Source of the DNA: Methylorubrum salsuginis
GTDB lineage: Bacteria; Pseudomonadota; Alphaproteobacteria; Rhizobiales; Beijerinckiaceae
Assembly (NCBI RefSeq): GCF_900114375.1
Contig: NZ_FOSV01000004.1
Span: 62,001 to 126,000 of the forward strand
DNA: 64,000 nt
Direction: 5' to 3'
In this document: positions 17,614 to 26,992 of the stretch, piece after piece
Layout of the letters: every line of letters begins with the position of its first letter
Position numbering within the stretch: position 1 is the stretch's first letter
Made by a program: the position numbers and the translations under genes
Notes under the pieces: generated by a model
Told to the model about the DNA's origin: nothing
The model's input: the letters and a program-made list of their open reading frames with translations, nothing else
Databases searched by the model: none

Positions 17614-18507
17614 ATGCACGACGATCCGGTCATCATCGGCATCCATGGGCTGGCCAACAAGCCGCCGCGGGAGGAGAAGGCGGCATGGTGGCGCCAAGCG
17701 ATCGAGGAGGGGCTCAAGCGCAATCTCGGGCGTGAGCCGCCGGGCGTACCCTTCGAATTCGTCTATTGGGCCGACCTGCGCTACGACGCGCCTCTGACAC
17801 CCGCGCGCAACCGCGAGCCCTATTACGCGGCCCGCGGCCGCAAGCCGTTTCCGAGCCCGAACGGCGCGCCGCCGGGGCCGACCCTGACCGACCGGTTCTA
17901 CCGCGCCCTCGAATGGATGCAGGAGAAGACTGGCCGCCTCGTCGTGGACGACGCCTTCATCGAGTACCGCCTCGACGACTTGTGGGGCTACTACAAGGAC
18001 GCGGCCTTCCGCGCGGATGCCCGTGATCGCCTGCGCGCGGTGCTGGAGCGCTACCAGGGCCGCAGCCTGATGCTCGCCGCCCACTCGATGGGCGGGCTCA
18101 TCGCCTACGACGTGCTGCGGCTCGCCGAGCGCCAGGGACCGCGCCCGCGGGTCGTGCATCTCGTCACCCTGGGCTCGCCGTTGGGGCTCGCCGAGATCAA
18201 GCACAGGATCACGGCCGAGCACGGCGACCTGCGGGTGCCGAGCGCGGTGGCGCGCTGGACCCATCTCGGCGACCGCGACGACGTGGCGACCGTCGGCACC
18301 GACCTCGGAGAGGCCTACGCGCCGAATCCGGACGGTGTGCGCGTGGTCGATTGTCCGGTGATCAACGCCTATCGCCGCCCCCGCGGTGGGCGCAACCCGC
18401 ACAAATCCTACGGCTATTTGCGCACGCCGGAATTTTCGCGGGCCGTGGCCGCCGTCCTGGACGGGGCCACGCAGGTCCGAGACGTCGTGGCCGACGCCTC
18501 GGCGTGA
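17614..18507 (+). CDS. Alpha/beta-hydrolase (lipase-like) of unknown substrate
   Basis: The 297-residue protein shows an oxyanion-type start (PVIIGIHGLANKPPREEK), and the nucleophile elbow SLMLAAHSMGGLIAYDVL with the serine in AHSMGG near residue 154. An acid (LGDRDDVATVGTD) and a C-terminal His (NPHKSYGYL) complete a plausible triad. There is no signal peptide, so it should be cytoplasmic. The fold resembles serine hydrolases and GPI-inositol-deacylase-type lipases. I chose the ATG at 17614; the TTG at 17563 adds only a basic leader. It is 138 bp downstream of yebC. Confidence 0.8.
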   Translation: MHDDPVIIGIHGLANKPPREEKAAWWRQAIEEGLKRNLGREPPGVPFEFVYWADLRYDAPLTPARNREPYYAARGRKPFPSPNGAPPGPTLTDRFYRALEWMQEKTGRLVVDDAFIEYRLDDLWGYYKDAAFRADARDRLRAVLERYQGRSLMLAAHSMGGLIAYDVLRLAERQGPRPRVVHLVTLGSPLGLAEIKHRITAEHGDLRVPSAVARWTHLGDRDDVATVGTDLGEAYAPNPDGVRVVDCPVINAYRRPRGGRNPHKSYGYLRTPEFSRAVAAVLDGATQVRDVVADASA

Positions 18508-18808
18508 GAAAAATCCCCGACGGCTCGGATACTTCCGATCGCTCGCCGGTTTCGAGGGCGGACACCGACGCCATCAAACGGTCTGCGCCGAGCCTGATTG
18601 TATTGGGAGCGTTCGCGCTTGCCTGCGATTTTGACGCAGGTCTTTTTGAAGAGGTCGGTATTTCCTTCGCGAATCCCGACCTTAGGGGCGCAATCCCGGC
18701 GGAAAGAACAATTTATCTCGGGAGAATTCGGGAACTTAATTTTCCTTAATCGCTTTCCCCGGTCGAACCGGTCGTCGGGCCGGTAAGACAATCTCGGAGG
18801 ATAGCACC
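18508..18808. other. Intergenic spacer, about 300 bp, AT-richer
   Basis: This stretch is clearly lower in GC than its surroundings and has no gene I can support. It contains an inverted repeat GGTCGG/CCGACC (near 18655-18682) and AT-rich tracts (AATTTATCTCG, TTAATTTTCCTTAATCG) that probably hold the promoter of the next gene. GGAGG at 18796-18800 is its ribosome binding site. Confidence 0.5.
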
Positions 18809-19189
18809 GTGACGCTCACGAAGACCCTTGCCGCCGCCACCGCGCTCGCCTTCATGGCCGGTTCCGCCTTCGCTGCGCCGTGCAACACCGGCAGCACCGC
18901 CAAGGCCCCCGACCAGAACTCCCCGGCCACCAGCTCCACCGCCAACGGCGCCGACAAGGGTTCGAAGAACCTCGCGGGCGGCCAGCAGCCGGCCTCGCCG
19001 GGCACCGTCGGCGCGATGAACAATGTCGGCGCCGGCCAGGGCGTGGGCGACAAGCCCGGCTCGGAGCAGACCTCCATGGCCAAGAACAACGCCGGCGGCA
19101 ACCAGCCCGCCGCCCCGGGCACCGTCGGCGCGATGAACGCCACCGGCGCCGACCAGAAGCTCGGCGACAAGGGCGGCAACGACTGCTGA
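18809..19189 (+). CDS. Small exported repeat protein, 126 aa
   Basis: A GTG start at 18809 follows GGAGG by about eight bases. Residues 1-22 (MTLTKTLAAATALAFMAGSA, then FA) form a signal peptide. The mature part is Gly/Ala/Asn-rich with two imperfect repeats: QQPASPGTVGAMNNVGAGQ and NQPAAPGTVGAMNATGADQ. One cysteine follows the signal cleavage (APCNTG) and one is the last residue. It looks intrinsically disordered and periplasmic. I do not recognise a function; a paralogous design is seen in the Ser/Gly-rich protein at 37132-37422. An efficient promoter, ribosome site and terminator suggest strong expression. Confidence 0.8.
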   Translation: MTLTKTLAAATALAFMAGSAFAAPCNTGSTAKAPDQNSPATSSTANGADKGSKNLAGGQQPASPGTVGAMNNVGAGQGVGDKPGSEQTSMAKNNAGGNQPAAPGTVGAMNATGADQKLGDKGGNDC

Positions 19190-19230
19190 TTCCTTTGAGG
19201 GTTTCGCCGCTGTGCGAACCCGATTGAAAG

Positions 19231-19263
19231 AGCCCTCGCACCGTACGGTGCGGGGGCTTTTCT
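19231..19263 (+). terminator. Intrinsic terminator
   Basis: AGCCCTCGCACCGT pairs with ACGGTGCGGGGGCT with one mismatch and runs into TTTTCTC. It lies 42 bp after the stop of the exported repeat protein. Confidence 0.85.
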
Positions 19264-19303
19264 CATGCCGGCAAGATCATGCCGGCAAGCTCATGCCGGC
19301 ATG
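19263..19303. repeat. Short tandem repeat, 14-bp unit, about three copies
   Basis: TCATGCCGGCAAGA, TCATGCCGGCAAGC and TCATGCCGGCAT follow each other directly; the last unit ends in the perfect palindrome CATGCCGGCATG. It lies between a terminator and the stop of the convergent YcjF-like gene. CATGCCGGCAAAG also occurs once near 26902. Confidence 0.7.
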
Positions 19304-19309
19304 GACGGG

Positions 19310-20374
19310 CTACTTCTCCTCGCCGGTCCCGCGAAACAGCTGACCGGCCACGTCGTTGACGGTGGGCGGCGTCGCCCGAACGAAGGGCAGCGGGCGGCAG
19401 ACCGCGATGGCCGCGAGACCGAAGCGGGCGGTCATCAGGCCGTTGAGGACGCCCTCGCCGAGCTTGGCCGAGACCCGCGCGGCGAGCCCGAGGCCGAGCA
19501 CCTGATGCAGCATGCCCTCGCCCACCGCCATGCCGCCGGTGACGGTGAGGTGGGCGAACGCCGCGCGGGCGAGCCGCAGGAAGCCGAGCAGGCCGGGGCG
19601 TCCGCCGTAGATCGCCGCGATCCGGCGCAGCAGGCGGGCGGCGGAGTAGACCACGAACGCCACGTCCACGATGGCCCGCGGGCTCAGCGCCGTCACCGCC
19701 GACACTTGGCTCGCGGCCTGCGCGATGGCGGCCTTGGCCTGACGGTCGAGGGGCGCGAGCAGCTCGCCCTCGGCAAGCCCGAGCCGGTCGTCCACGTCGA
19801 GGATCGCATCGCCCACCGCGTCGAGGCGCTTGATGCCGCTCGCCAGGGCGGGGCGGTCGGCGTAGAGGCCGCGCAGCTCCTGCACCACGCCCTGCGCCGC
19901 GGTGTGGTCGCGGGCGGTCAGCGCCGCCAGCGCCCGTTCGCGCACGTGCTCGATCTTGCGCTCGCGCCAGACGCCGAGCGCCTCGCGCCCGACGATGGCG
20001 AGCAGGGCCACGCCCGCCACGACGACGAGGGCCAGCGCCACCCAGCCGAGCCAGGGCGCGGTGGCGAACAGGTCGGAGACCAGGCGCTCCAGGGACAGCC
20101 CGACGCCGATGGCCACGAGGCTGCCGAGCGCACTCAGGAAGATCGACAGCCAGGGCGGGCCGCGCCGGGGGGCGACCGGCACCGGCACGCGGTCGGCGGC
20201 CTCGACGATCTCGAACGGCTCGTCGACGAAGCGTATGTCCGGTCTGGGCTTGGCCGGGGCCTCGGGCTGAGGCCGGGACGGTGCCTCGGCGCCGGCTTCC
20301 GGCCGTGGCTCGGGGGCGGGCTCTGCGCCGGGGAGGCGGAAGGCGCGGGGGCGGGGGCCTTGAGGCGTCGTCAC
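19310..20374 (-). CDS. ycjF: YcjF-like membrane protein (TIGR01620 family)
   Basis: The 354-residue protein has a Pro/Ala-rich cytoplasmic N-terminus (about 70 residues), two adjacent membrane helices (about 76-98 WLSIFLSALGSLVAIGVGLSL and 108-128 LGWVALALVVVAGVALLAIV), then a long helical domain with the DUF697-like segment AITALSPRAIVDVAFVVY-type sequence (here VSAVTALSPRAIVDVAFVVY). E. coli YcjF is a stress-induced inner-membrane protein of unknown function. Its ATG overlaps the stop of the YcjX-like gene by four bases, so the two are translationally coupled, as in many proteobacteria. Confidence 0.85.
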   Translation of the reverse strand: MTTPQGPRPRAFRLPGAEPAPEPRPEAGAEAPSRPQPEAPAKPRPDIRFVDEPFEIVEAADRVPVPVAPRRGPPWLSIFLSALGSLVAIGVGLSLERLVSDLFATAPWLGWVALALVVVAGVALLAIVGREALGVWRERKIEHVRERALAALTARDHTAAQGVVQELRGLYADRPALASGIKRLDAVGDAILDVDDRLGLAEGELLAPLDRQAKAAIAQAASQVSAVTALSPRAIVDVAFVVYSAARLLRRIAAIYGGRPGLLGFLRLARAAFAHLTVTGGMAVGEGMLHQVLGLGLAARVSAKLGEGVLNGLMTARFGLAAIAVCRPLPFVRATPPTVNDVAGQLFRGTGEEK

Positions 20375-21816
20375 GTCAGCTTGTCCCCGATCAGGAACTG
20401 CATCGCCCGGTCGAGCCGGATCTGCGGAAGGTGGCCAGGCCGGCCGATGGCGTCGGGCCGGGCCAAAGGCGGGCGGAAGCGCGGGAAGCGGAACGCGCCC
20501 GGCGGGATCGCGCCGTCGAGCACGCTCTGGACGTCAGTCGGCAATTCGCCGGGAAAGATCGCGGCCTCGGCTAGCCCGTCGAAGGTGTCGTCGCCGATGG
20601 TCTCGCCGGCCTCGGGCGTCCCCGACACCGCGCGCAAAACCTCGCCGCCGTCGTGGACCGTGGTCTCGCGGGTCGCCCGCACGGAGGCGAGCGCCACCGT
20701 GCCGACGCGGGCGCCCGCGGCCTCGGTGCGGCGCATGGCGCGGGCGACGAGCAGGCGCAGCAGGGCGTCGAGCCGGTCGTGGCTCGACTGGTGCAGGTGG
20801 TCGGCCTTGGTCGCCGCGAACAGGATGCGGTCGGCCCGCGGGGCGAAGAAGCGCGTCAGCAGGCTGTTGCGCCCGACCCGGAAGGCGAGCAGCACCGCGT
20901 CCAGCGCCTCTTCCAGCTCGGCGAGTGCGGCCGGGCCGGCATCGACCGCCGAGAGCACGTCCACCAGCACGATCTGGCGATCGACCCGCTGGAAATGCTC
21001 GCGGAAGAACGGCTCGACCACCTTGGCCTTGTAGGCCTCGAACCGGCGCTCCATCAGGGCGCCGAGGCTGCCGGGGACCTGCACCTCCTCCAGCCGGTCG
21101 AGGGGGGCGAAGGTCAGCATCGGCGAGCCGGCGAGATCCCCCGGCATCAGGAAGCGCCCCGGCGGGGTCGTGGCGACGGATTCCGCGCCCGCCCGGAGCG
21201 CCGAGAGATAGGCCTTGAAGGCGTTGGCGGCGCGCTCGGCCACCACCTCGTCGAGCGGCGCGGCCGGGTCGAGCCCGGCCATGGCCTCGAGCCAGGGCGC
21301 GGCGATTGTCGAGCGGCCGGCCCGGCGGGTGCCCAGGATGGTGGCGCGCGACCATGCGACGTAGCTCTGGTCGAGCAGGGCGAGGTCGAGCAGCCACTCG
21401 CCGGGGTAGTCGACCACGTCGAGCATCAGGGTGCCGGGCCCCGTGCGCCAGCCGCCCGACCGCTCGTACTCGATGGCAAGCCGCAACTGGCTGATCCGGT
21501 CGGTCGAGCCCGGCCAGCGGCGGGCCTCGGTGAGCGCCGAAAAGTTCTCCTCGAAGGGGAAGCGCGGCACGTCGTCGTCGGGCTGGGGCACGAGGCGGGC
21601 GCGGCGCAGGCGTCCGGCTTGCGCCGGCTCGAAGGCCGGCAGCGCATGGCCCTCGACGAGGTGGTGGACCAGCGCCGTGGTGAACACCGTTTTCCCGGAG
21701 CGGGCGAGCCCGGTGACGCCGAGGCGCAGGGTCGGCTGGATCAGGAGATCGCTGGAGGCTTCGGCGAAGGCCTTGATCGCGGAACCCGCCTGGGCGGCGT
21801 AGTCGAAGAGGGGCAA
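20371..21816 (-). CDS. ycjX: YcjX-like P-loop GTPase
   Basis: The 481-residue protein carries a Walker A motif (LGVTGLARSGKTVFTTALVH), a Walker B-like VDYPGEWLLDL and the late motif RILFAATKADHLHQSSHDRL that supplies the TKAD nucleotide-specificity element. These define the YcjX/Era-like family, whose Shewanella member binds GTP. Its function is unknown, though in E. coli the pair belongs to the phage-shock/envelope-stress context. It is first in a two-gene operon with the YcjF-like gene (overlap ATGA at 20371-20374). Confidence 0.88.
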   Translation of the reverse strand: MPLFDYAAQAGSAIKAFAEASSDLLIQPTLRLGVTGLARSGKTVFTTALVHHLVEGHALPAFEPAQAGRLRRARLVPQPDDDVPRFPFEENFSALTEARRWPGSTDRISQLRLAIEYERSGGWRTGPGTLMLDVVDYPGEWLLDLALLDQSYVAWSRATILGTRRAGRSTIAAPWLEAMAGLDPAAPLDEVVAERAANAFKAYLSALRAGAESVATTPPGRFLMPGDLAGSPMLTFAPLDRLEEVQVPGSLGALMERRFEAYKAKVVEPFFREHFQRVDRQIVLVDVLSAVDAGPAALAELEEALDAVLLAFRVGRNSLLTRFFAPRADRILFAATKADHLHQSSHDRLDALLRLLVARAMRRTEAAGARVGTVALASVRATRETTVHDGGEVLRAVSGTPEAGETIGDDTFDGLAEAAIFPGELPTDVQSVLDGAIPPGAFRFPRFRPPLARPDAIGRPGHLPQIRLDRAMQFLIGDKLT

Positions 21817-21956
21817 GGCGGGGCTCGAGGCGTCGGGCGGGAAGGGCCGCCCTCAGGTGGCGCGCCGGCCTTCCGATCTCAAGGCTACCGCTCTGCGCCG
21901 CGCCATGCATGGACCGATCCGCTGGGCGGCCCCGGTCGGACCGAGGCTCGGACCGA

Positions 21957-24900
21957 TCATGCCGCCCGCAGCGCCCGGATCGTTCCCAGCGTGTCGCGCC
22001 GGAGCGCCGCAAAATGGCGGATCAGGGGGAGGATGTCGTTGCCGCTGCGGCAGGCATTCTCGATCTCGCGGCAGAGCGACGAGAGGGCGACGAAGCCGAG
22101 CACGCCCGCCGCCGCGACCATGGCGTGGGCGTCGTAGGCGAGCTGGGTCCGGTCGAGGTCGGACTCCGTGAGCGCCGCGCCGGAGGCGAAGCGATGGTCG
22201 AGTTCGGCTTCGAGCAGCGTCAACAGGGCGAGGATGCGCTCGCGGCCCATCATGTCGCGCACCGTGGCGTAGGTCTCGTGATCGAGGATCGGCACGGCGG
22301 GGGCGGGGGCCAGCGCGTCGTTGCTCCGGCGGGCGGCGCCCTGGCCGCGCCAGCGCTCGATCACGGCGTAGAGATGGGCGCGCTTGAACGGCTTGCCGAC
22401 ATGATCGTCCATGCCGGCCTCGATCAGCTCGCGCACCTGCTCGTCCAGCACGTTGGCCGTCATGGCGATGATCGGCACCCGCGCCATCGCGCCCGGCAGG
22501 GCGCGGATGCGCCGGGTGGCGGTGAGCCCGTCCATCACCGGCATCTGCAGGTCCATCAGGACGAGGGCGTAGGGGTCGTCGCCCTCCGCCTCCAGGGCGG
22601 CCACCGCCCCGGCCCCGTCCGCGACGATGTCGATCCGGTAGCCCCGTGCCTCCAGCACGGCCCGGGCGAGCTCTTGGTTCAGGATCACGTCCTCGGCCAG
22701 AAGCAGCCGGGCGCCGCGCTTGGCCGGCGCGGGCGTGCCGGCCGGCGCCGGAGACGCCGCGGCGGCCTCGACCCGCGGCGGGGCCGAGGGAAGGGGCAAC
22801 GGGGCGACCACCGGGAGGACCAGGGTGAACCAGAAGGTCGAGCCGGCCCCCTCCCGGCTCTCGACGCCGATGTCTCCGCCCATCAGGGTGATGAGGTCGC
22901 GGCAGATGGCGAGCCCGAGCCCCGAGCCGCCGAAGCGCCGGCTGATCGAGCCGTCCACCTGGCTGAAGCGCTTGAACAGGCGGTCCTGTTGCGCCGCCGC
23001 GATGCCGATACCGGTGTCCTGCACCTCGAAGCGCAGGGCCTCTGCCGCCTCGCCCGAAGGCAGGCGCGCGGCCCCCTCGGCCCGCACCGTCAGGGTCACG
23101 GAGCCGGTGGGCGTGAACTTCACCGCGTTGTTGAGCAGGTTGAACAGCACCTGCCGCAGGCGGGCGGCGTCCCCGCGCAGCGTTTCGGGCAGGCGCGGAT
23201 CGATGCGCGTCTCCACGGTCAGCCCGCTCTTGAGGGCGCCGCCGCGCATGATCGCCACGGTGTCCTCGAGCAGCGACCGCACGGAGAACGCTACGGGGTC
23301 GAGTTCGAGCCGGCCCGCCTCGATCTTCGACACGTCGAGCACGTCGTTGACGACGGTGAGCAGCGCCTCGCCGGAGACGCGGATCAGCTCCAGGCGGCGG
23401 CGGTCCTCGGGGTCGTGGCCGGAGCGGTCGAGCAGCAGGTCGGCGTAGCCGAGGACGCTGTTCAACGGCGTGCGGATCTCGTGGCTCATCAGCGCCAGGA
23501 ACTCGCTCTTCGCCGCGCTCGCCCGCTCGGCCTCGGCGCGGGCGGCCTGGGCCTCGTCGGTGAGCGCGCGCAAAGCCGCCTCCGCCGCCTTGCGCTCGGT
23601 CACATCGAGATGCAGCCCGATCATCCGGTAGGGCCGGCCATTCGCATCGTAGAGGGTGCGGCCGCAGGCATAGATCCAGCTCGGGCCGACGCGATACTCG
23701 GCGATGTAGCGGCCATGGCTGTCGATGGCGCGGTGGATGCGGTCCCAGGTCTCGACCACGTCGTCGGGGTTCACGGTCGCGGTCCACTGCGCCGTGGTCA
23801 GGCGGCGAGGTTCGCCGGTCTCCGGCAGGCCGTAGAGCCGCAGGCTCTCCGGTGAGAGCGTCAGGAGGCCCGTGCGCATGTCCCAGTCGAAGGTGCCGGC
23901 GCCCGCGCCTTCGAGCGCGATGCCGAGGAAGCGGCTCGCCTCCTCCACGGCAAGCCGTGCGGTGACGATGTCGTCGATGTCCAGCGCCGTGCCGATCCAC
24001 TCGATCACCGTGCCGTCGGCCGGATGGTGGACCGGGGTCATCGTCAGCTTGTGCCAGCGATAGGTGCCGTCCCGCGCCCGCAGCCGCCACTGCCCGTCAT
24101 AGCCCCGCCCGCTCGCCCGCGCCGAGCGCCACGCCGCATCGAGGAGGGGGGCGTCGTCGGGGTGGTTGCGCGACACCCGCTCCATCCGGTTCGGGCCGAT
24201 CGGGCCGTAATAGTTCTCGAACCGGGTGTTGGCGTAGGTGGCCGCGCCGTCCTCGGGATCGACCGTCCAGACCAGCAGGGGCAGGGTGTCGGCGAGGCTG
24301 CGATAGCGCAGTTCGCTGCGACGGATCTCGGTCTGGATGCGCCGCCGGTCGGTGACGTCCATCAACATGCCGAACATCCCGATGACGTGGTCCGCCTCGC
24401 GCTTGCAGGTGCCGCGCACCATCACGTCGCGGGCGGTGCCGTCGGGCCGGGCGAGCCGCGCCTCGAACTCGAAGTCGCCGGCCTTGGCCAGGGCGGCCGC
24501 CAGCGCCCCCTCGACGGTGGCGCGATCGTCCGGGTGGAACAGGCTGGGCAAGGCCGGATGCGTCGGCGAGGGGGCGTCCGCGTCGAGGCCGGCGATGCGC
24601 AGCAGGCTGTCGGAGTAGCGCGGTTCCGGCTCGGCGAAGTTGATGCGCCAATGGCCGACCTGGGCCATCTGCTCGGCCATGATCAGGAGGGCCTTGGCCG
24701 CCCGACGCTGCTCGATCTCGGCGCGCTGCGCCCGGATCGTGCTCTCGTGCCCGCGGCGCAGTTCCGCCTCGCGGGCGAGCGCGACGTTGTCCCGATGGAG
24801 CCGCAGATGCGCCGTCACCGCCTCGGCGAGATCGCACAGGGCGATCTCGTCCTCGGCGGAGAAGAGGCGCGGATTGGGATCGACGAGGCAGAGCGAGCCG

Positions 24901-25334
24901 AGCCGCAGGCCGGGGCCGAGGCTGAGCGGCACGCCCGCGTAGAACACGATCCGCGAGGCCCCCGCACCGAGGTCGCTGCCGGCGAAGCGCGGATCGCGGC
25001 GGGTGTCGGGGATGACGAGCACGCCGTCCTGCGCGACGGTGTGGGTGCAGATCGAGTCGCGGCGGGGCATCGCCCGGGGCAGGGCCATGGTGCCGGTGCA
25101 GGCCTTGAGCCATTGCCGCTCGGCATCGATCAGCGAGACATAGGCCGTGGCGACGCCGAACAGGCGCTGCGCCGTCCGGCAGACGGCGTCGAAATGCGCC
25201 TCCGGAGCCGTGTCGAGGATGTGCAGCGCGTGCAGGGCCGCGAGGCGCTCGGCCTCGCTCGCCGACGGGTTGCTCACGGGGGCCTGACTTTCGTACGTTT
25301 GCCGCCCGCCCGTGCGGGTGCGACGCGCCAGCAT
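21957..25334 (-). CDS. Hybrid sensor histidine kinase: GAF, PAS repeats, HisKA, HATPase, receiver, HPt-like end
   Basis: The 1125-residue protein has an N-terminal GAF domain (about 25-170, ALHILDTAPEAHFDAVCRTA), three PAS/PAC modules (about 200-590), the H-box FLALMSHEIRTPLNSVLGYA (phospho-His near 618), the ATPase boxes LLNNAVKFTP, DTGIGI and GGSGLGLAI, a receiver domain with LVLMDLQMPVMDG (Asp near 926) and a C-terminal helical region. That end contains AYDAHAMVAAAGVLGF, which resembles an HPt box but has lost the usual Lys-Gly after the His. No membrane helices, so it senses a cytoplasmic signal. I chose the ATG at 25334, 13 bp after the upstream gene; a GTG at 25277 is possible. Confidence 0.9.
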   Translation of the reverse strand: MLARRTRTGGRQTYESQAPVSNPSASEAERLAALHALHILDTAPEAHFDAVCRTAQRLFGVATAYVSLIDAERQWLKACTGTMALPRAMPRRDSICTHTVAQDGVLVIPDTRRDPRFAGSDLGAGASRIVFYAGVPLSLGPGLRLGSLCLVDPNPRLFSAEDEIALCDLAEAVTAHLRLHRDNVALAREAELRRGHESTIRAQRAEIEQRRAAKALLIMAEQMAQVGHWRINFAEPEPRYSDSLLRIAGLDADAPSPTHPALPSLFHPDDRATVEGALAAALAKAGDFEFEARLARPDGTARDVMVRGTCKREADHVIGMFGMLMDVTDRRRIQTEIRRSELRYRSLADTLPLLVWTVDPEDGAATYANTRFENYYGPIGPNRMERVSRNHPDDAPLLDAAWRSARASGRGYDGQWRLRARDGTYRWHKLTMTPVHHPADGTVIEWIGTALDIDDIVTARLAVEEASRFLGIALEGAGAGTFDWDMRTGLLTLSPESLRLYGLPETGEPRRLTTAQWTATVNPDDVVETWDRIHRAIDSHGRYIAEYRVGPSWIYACGRTLYDANGRPYRMIGLHLDVTERKAAEAALRALTDEAQAARAEAERASAAKSEFLALMSHEIRTPLNSVLGYADLLLDRSGHDPEDRRRLELIRVSGEALLTVVNDVLDVSKIEAGRLELDPVAFSVRSLLEDTVAIMRGGALKSGLTVETRIDPRLPETLRGDAARLRQVLFNLLNNAVKFTPTGSVTLTVRAEGAARLPSGEAAEALRFEVQDTGIGIAAAQQDRLFKRFSQVDGSISRRFGGSGLGLAICRDLITLMGGDIGVESREGAGSTFWFTLVLPVVAPLPLPSAPPRVEAAAASPAPAGTPAPAKRGARLLLAEDVILNQELARAVLEARGYRIDIVADGAGAVAALEAEGDDPYALVLMDLQMPVMDGLTATRRIRALPGAMARVPIIAMTANVLDEQVRELIEAGMDDHVGKPFKRAHLYAVIERWRGQGAARRSNDALAPAPAVPILDHETYATVRDMMGRERILALLTLLEAELDHRFASGAALTESDLDRTQLAYDAHAMVAAAGVLGFVALSSLCREIENACRSGNDILPLIRHFAALRRDTLGTIRALRAA

Positions 25335-25347
25335 AGCGGCTGCCGGC

Positions 25348-26679
25348 TCAGCCGTCCCCTGTGGTTCTCGCATGCGGCGCGCGGGGCAACGCATTGTGAT
25401 CGCGGCCGCCCCGCGCCGCCCAGCGCAGGCGCGCGGCCTCCAGGGCCCAGACCATGCCGAGCATCATGTAGACGTGGCGCCACTTCTCCACGTCGATCTG
25501 CATCGCCTGGACGAAGAACATCAGCAGCGCCGGAAACACGATCTGCGCATAGGCGCGATAGGGCGAGGCCCGTGTCATCAGCCGGAAGCCGACGAAGGTG
25601 GTCGCGGCCACCAGCACGATGAAGACAGCGCCACCGACCCAACCGCCGTTGGCGAAGCTGCCGATGTAGGAATTGTGCGGTTCGAGGTTGAAGATCTGGC
25701 GCCAGCGCAGCGGGCCCATGCCGAGGGGCTCGTCCAGGAGGAGGCTCATGCCGCGGATCTGGTTGCCGAACCGCCCGGTCTCGCCCTCGTCGTAGTCCTG
25801 GGTGACGGTCGCGCGCGACTCGAAGGTCTTGGCGACGCTGTCGATCGACAGGAGGCCCACGAGTGCCGCCGCGCCGAGTGCTGCGGTGACGAGGCCGATC
25901 ACCACGATGCGCCGCCGCAAGGCGCGTGACCGGCTCGTCGCGAAGACGAAGCCCACCATCAGCCCGGTCGAGACCAGGGTGGCGCCCCAGGAGCCGCGGG
26001 AGAACGACAGGAAGGTGCCGGCCAGGATCACCAGCAGGCAGGCCAGCGCCGGCACCGGATGGCGCCCGCGCCCCGTCAGCAGGCCGTGGGTGAGCGTGAG
26101 CGTGCCGAGCATCAGGTAGGAGCCGAACACGTTCGGGTCCTGGAACGTGCCCGAGGCGCGGCCGTAGCGGGCGAACAGGTCCTCGATGCCGAGGAGTTGC
26201 AGGTAGCCGACGATGCCGAGCCCGGCGGAGAGCACGCAGCTCGCCGTGTAGGCCTTGAGCGCGAGATCGAGCCGGGCCGCCGTGTCGTCGGCATAGAGCA
26301 TCGCGAAGAACACCGCGGTGATGACGAGGTAGCCGAGCTGGATCGTCCAGGTCAGCGGCAGCGGCTCGCTGACATAGGGCAGGAGCGCCACGACGATCGC
26401 CGACAGGTAGAGGGCGAGCAGGAACACCAGCGGCACCGCGCCCCGGTGCAGCCGGATGCCGAGCGCCAGCCACAGCAGCATCGTCGGCAGGGCGATGAGG
26501 TCGTAGGGCGAGGCGTCCGAGAAGGCGAAGCAGGCGAAGAAGATGAAGGCGGCGTGCATCACGCCGGCCAGCCCGTGGACGACCCGGATCGCCGGAAGCT
26601 CGCCCCAGGCGCCTTCGCGCCAGCGCGGGAGCGGGGCGGCCGCAAGGCGCGCGTCTAGGGGACTCGCCGTGGAGGTCAT
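25348..26679 (-). CDS. O-antigen ligase/polymerase-like membrane protein
   Basis: The protein is about 443 residues from the ATG at 26679 (an ATG at 26721 adds 14). It has about eleven hydrophobic helices and the Wzy_C/O-antigen ligase pattern: SFSRGSWGATLVS in the middle, GRFGNQIRGMSLLLDEPLGM in the large periplasmic loop, and FNLEPHNSYIGSFANGGWVG, where the His-Asn-Ser motif is typical of this superfamily. Such enzymes join polysaccharide repeat units to lipid A core, to each other or to protein. It may serve the sugar cluster at 46.8-53.7 kb, but that is inference. The histidine kinase gene follows after 13 bp. Confidence 0.82.
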   Translation of the reverse strand: MTSTASPLDARLAAAPLPRWREGAWGELPAIRVVHGLAGVMHAAFIFFACFAFSDASPYDLIALPTMLLWLALGIRLHRGAVPLVFLLALYLSAIVVALLPYVSEPLPLTWTIQLGYLVITAVFFAMLYADDTAARLDLALKAYTASCVLSAGLGIVGYLQLLGIEDLFARYGRASGTFQDPNVFGSYLMLGTLTLTHGLLTGRGRHPVPALACLLVILAGTFLSFSRGSWGATLVSTGLMVGFVFATSRSRALRRRIVVIGLVTAALGAAALVGLLSIDSVAKTFESRATVTQDYDEGETGRFGNQIRGMSLLLDEPLGMGPLRWRQIFNLEPHNSYIGSFANGGWVGGAVFIVLVAATTFVGFRLMTRASPYRAYAQIVFPALLMFFVQAMQIDVEKWRHVYMMLGMVWALEAARLRWAARGGRDHNALPRAPHARTTGDG

Positions 26680-26992
26680 CGACGCCAACGCAACTCCGGG
26701 GCGCGGACCGCTGCACGCCACCCGATCGGTCCGCCGTCACCGGCCGCCCGACGGGATCGCGGCCCCGCGCCGGGCCGGATCACACCACCGAAAGGTTGAG
26801 GTTTGCCCAACGACGCGGTCGAGCCGCCCCGGGCGCAAGTGTGCCAAGTTCGGGGAGACGAGGGAAAATTTAATCCGCGACGGCGCGTGCGGGGAGACAC
26901 GTCATGCCGGCAAAGGGCGCCCCATATTCAGTTCATCGAAGACGAAACGGCCCGGACGACCGGGTCGGCCTCTCACCGGAGACTGACAAACC
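26680..26992. other. Intergenic spacer, about 310 bp
   Basis: It separates a minus-strand and a plus-strand gene and should contain both promoters. I see a short inverted repeat GGCCCGG-N4-CCGGG near 26947-26965 and a GGAGA ribosome site 11 bases before the next ATG. Nothing else is recognisable. Confidence 0.45.
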
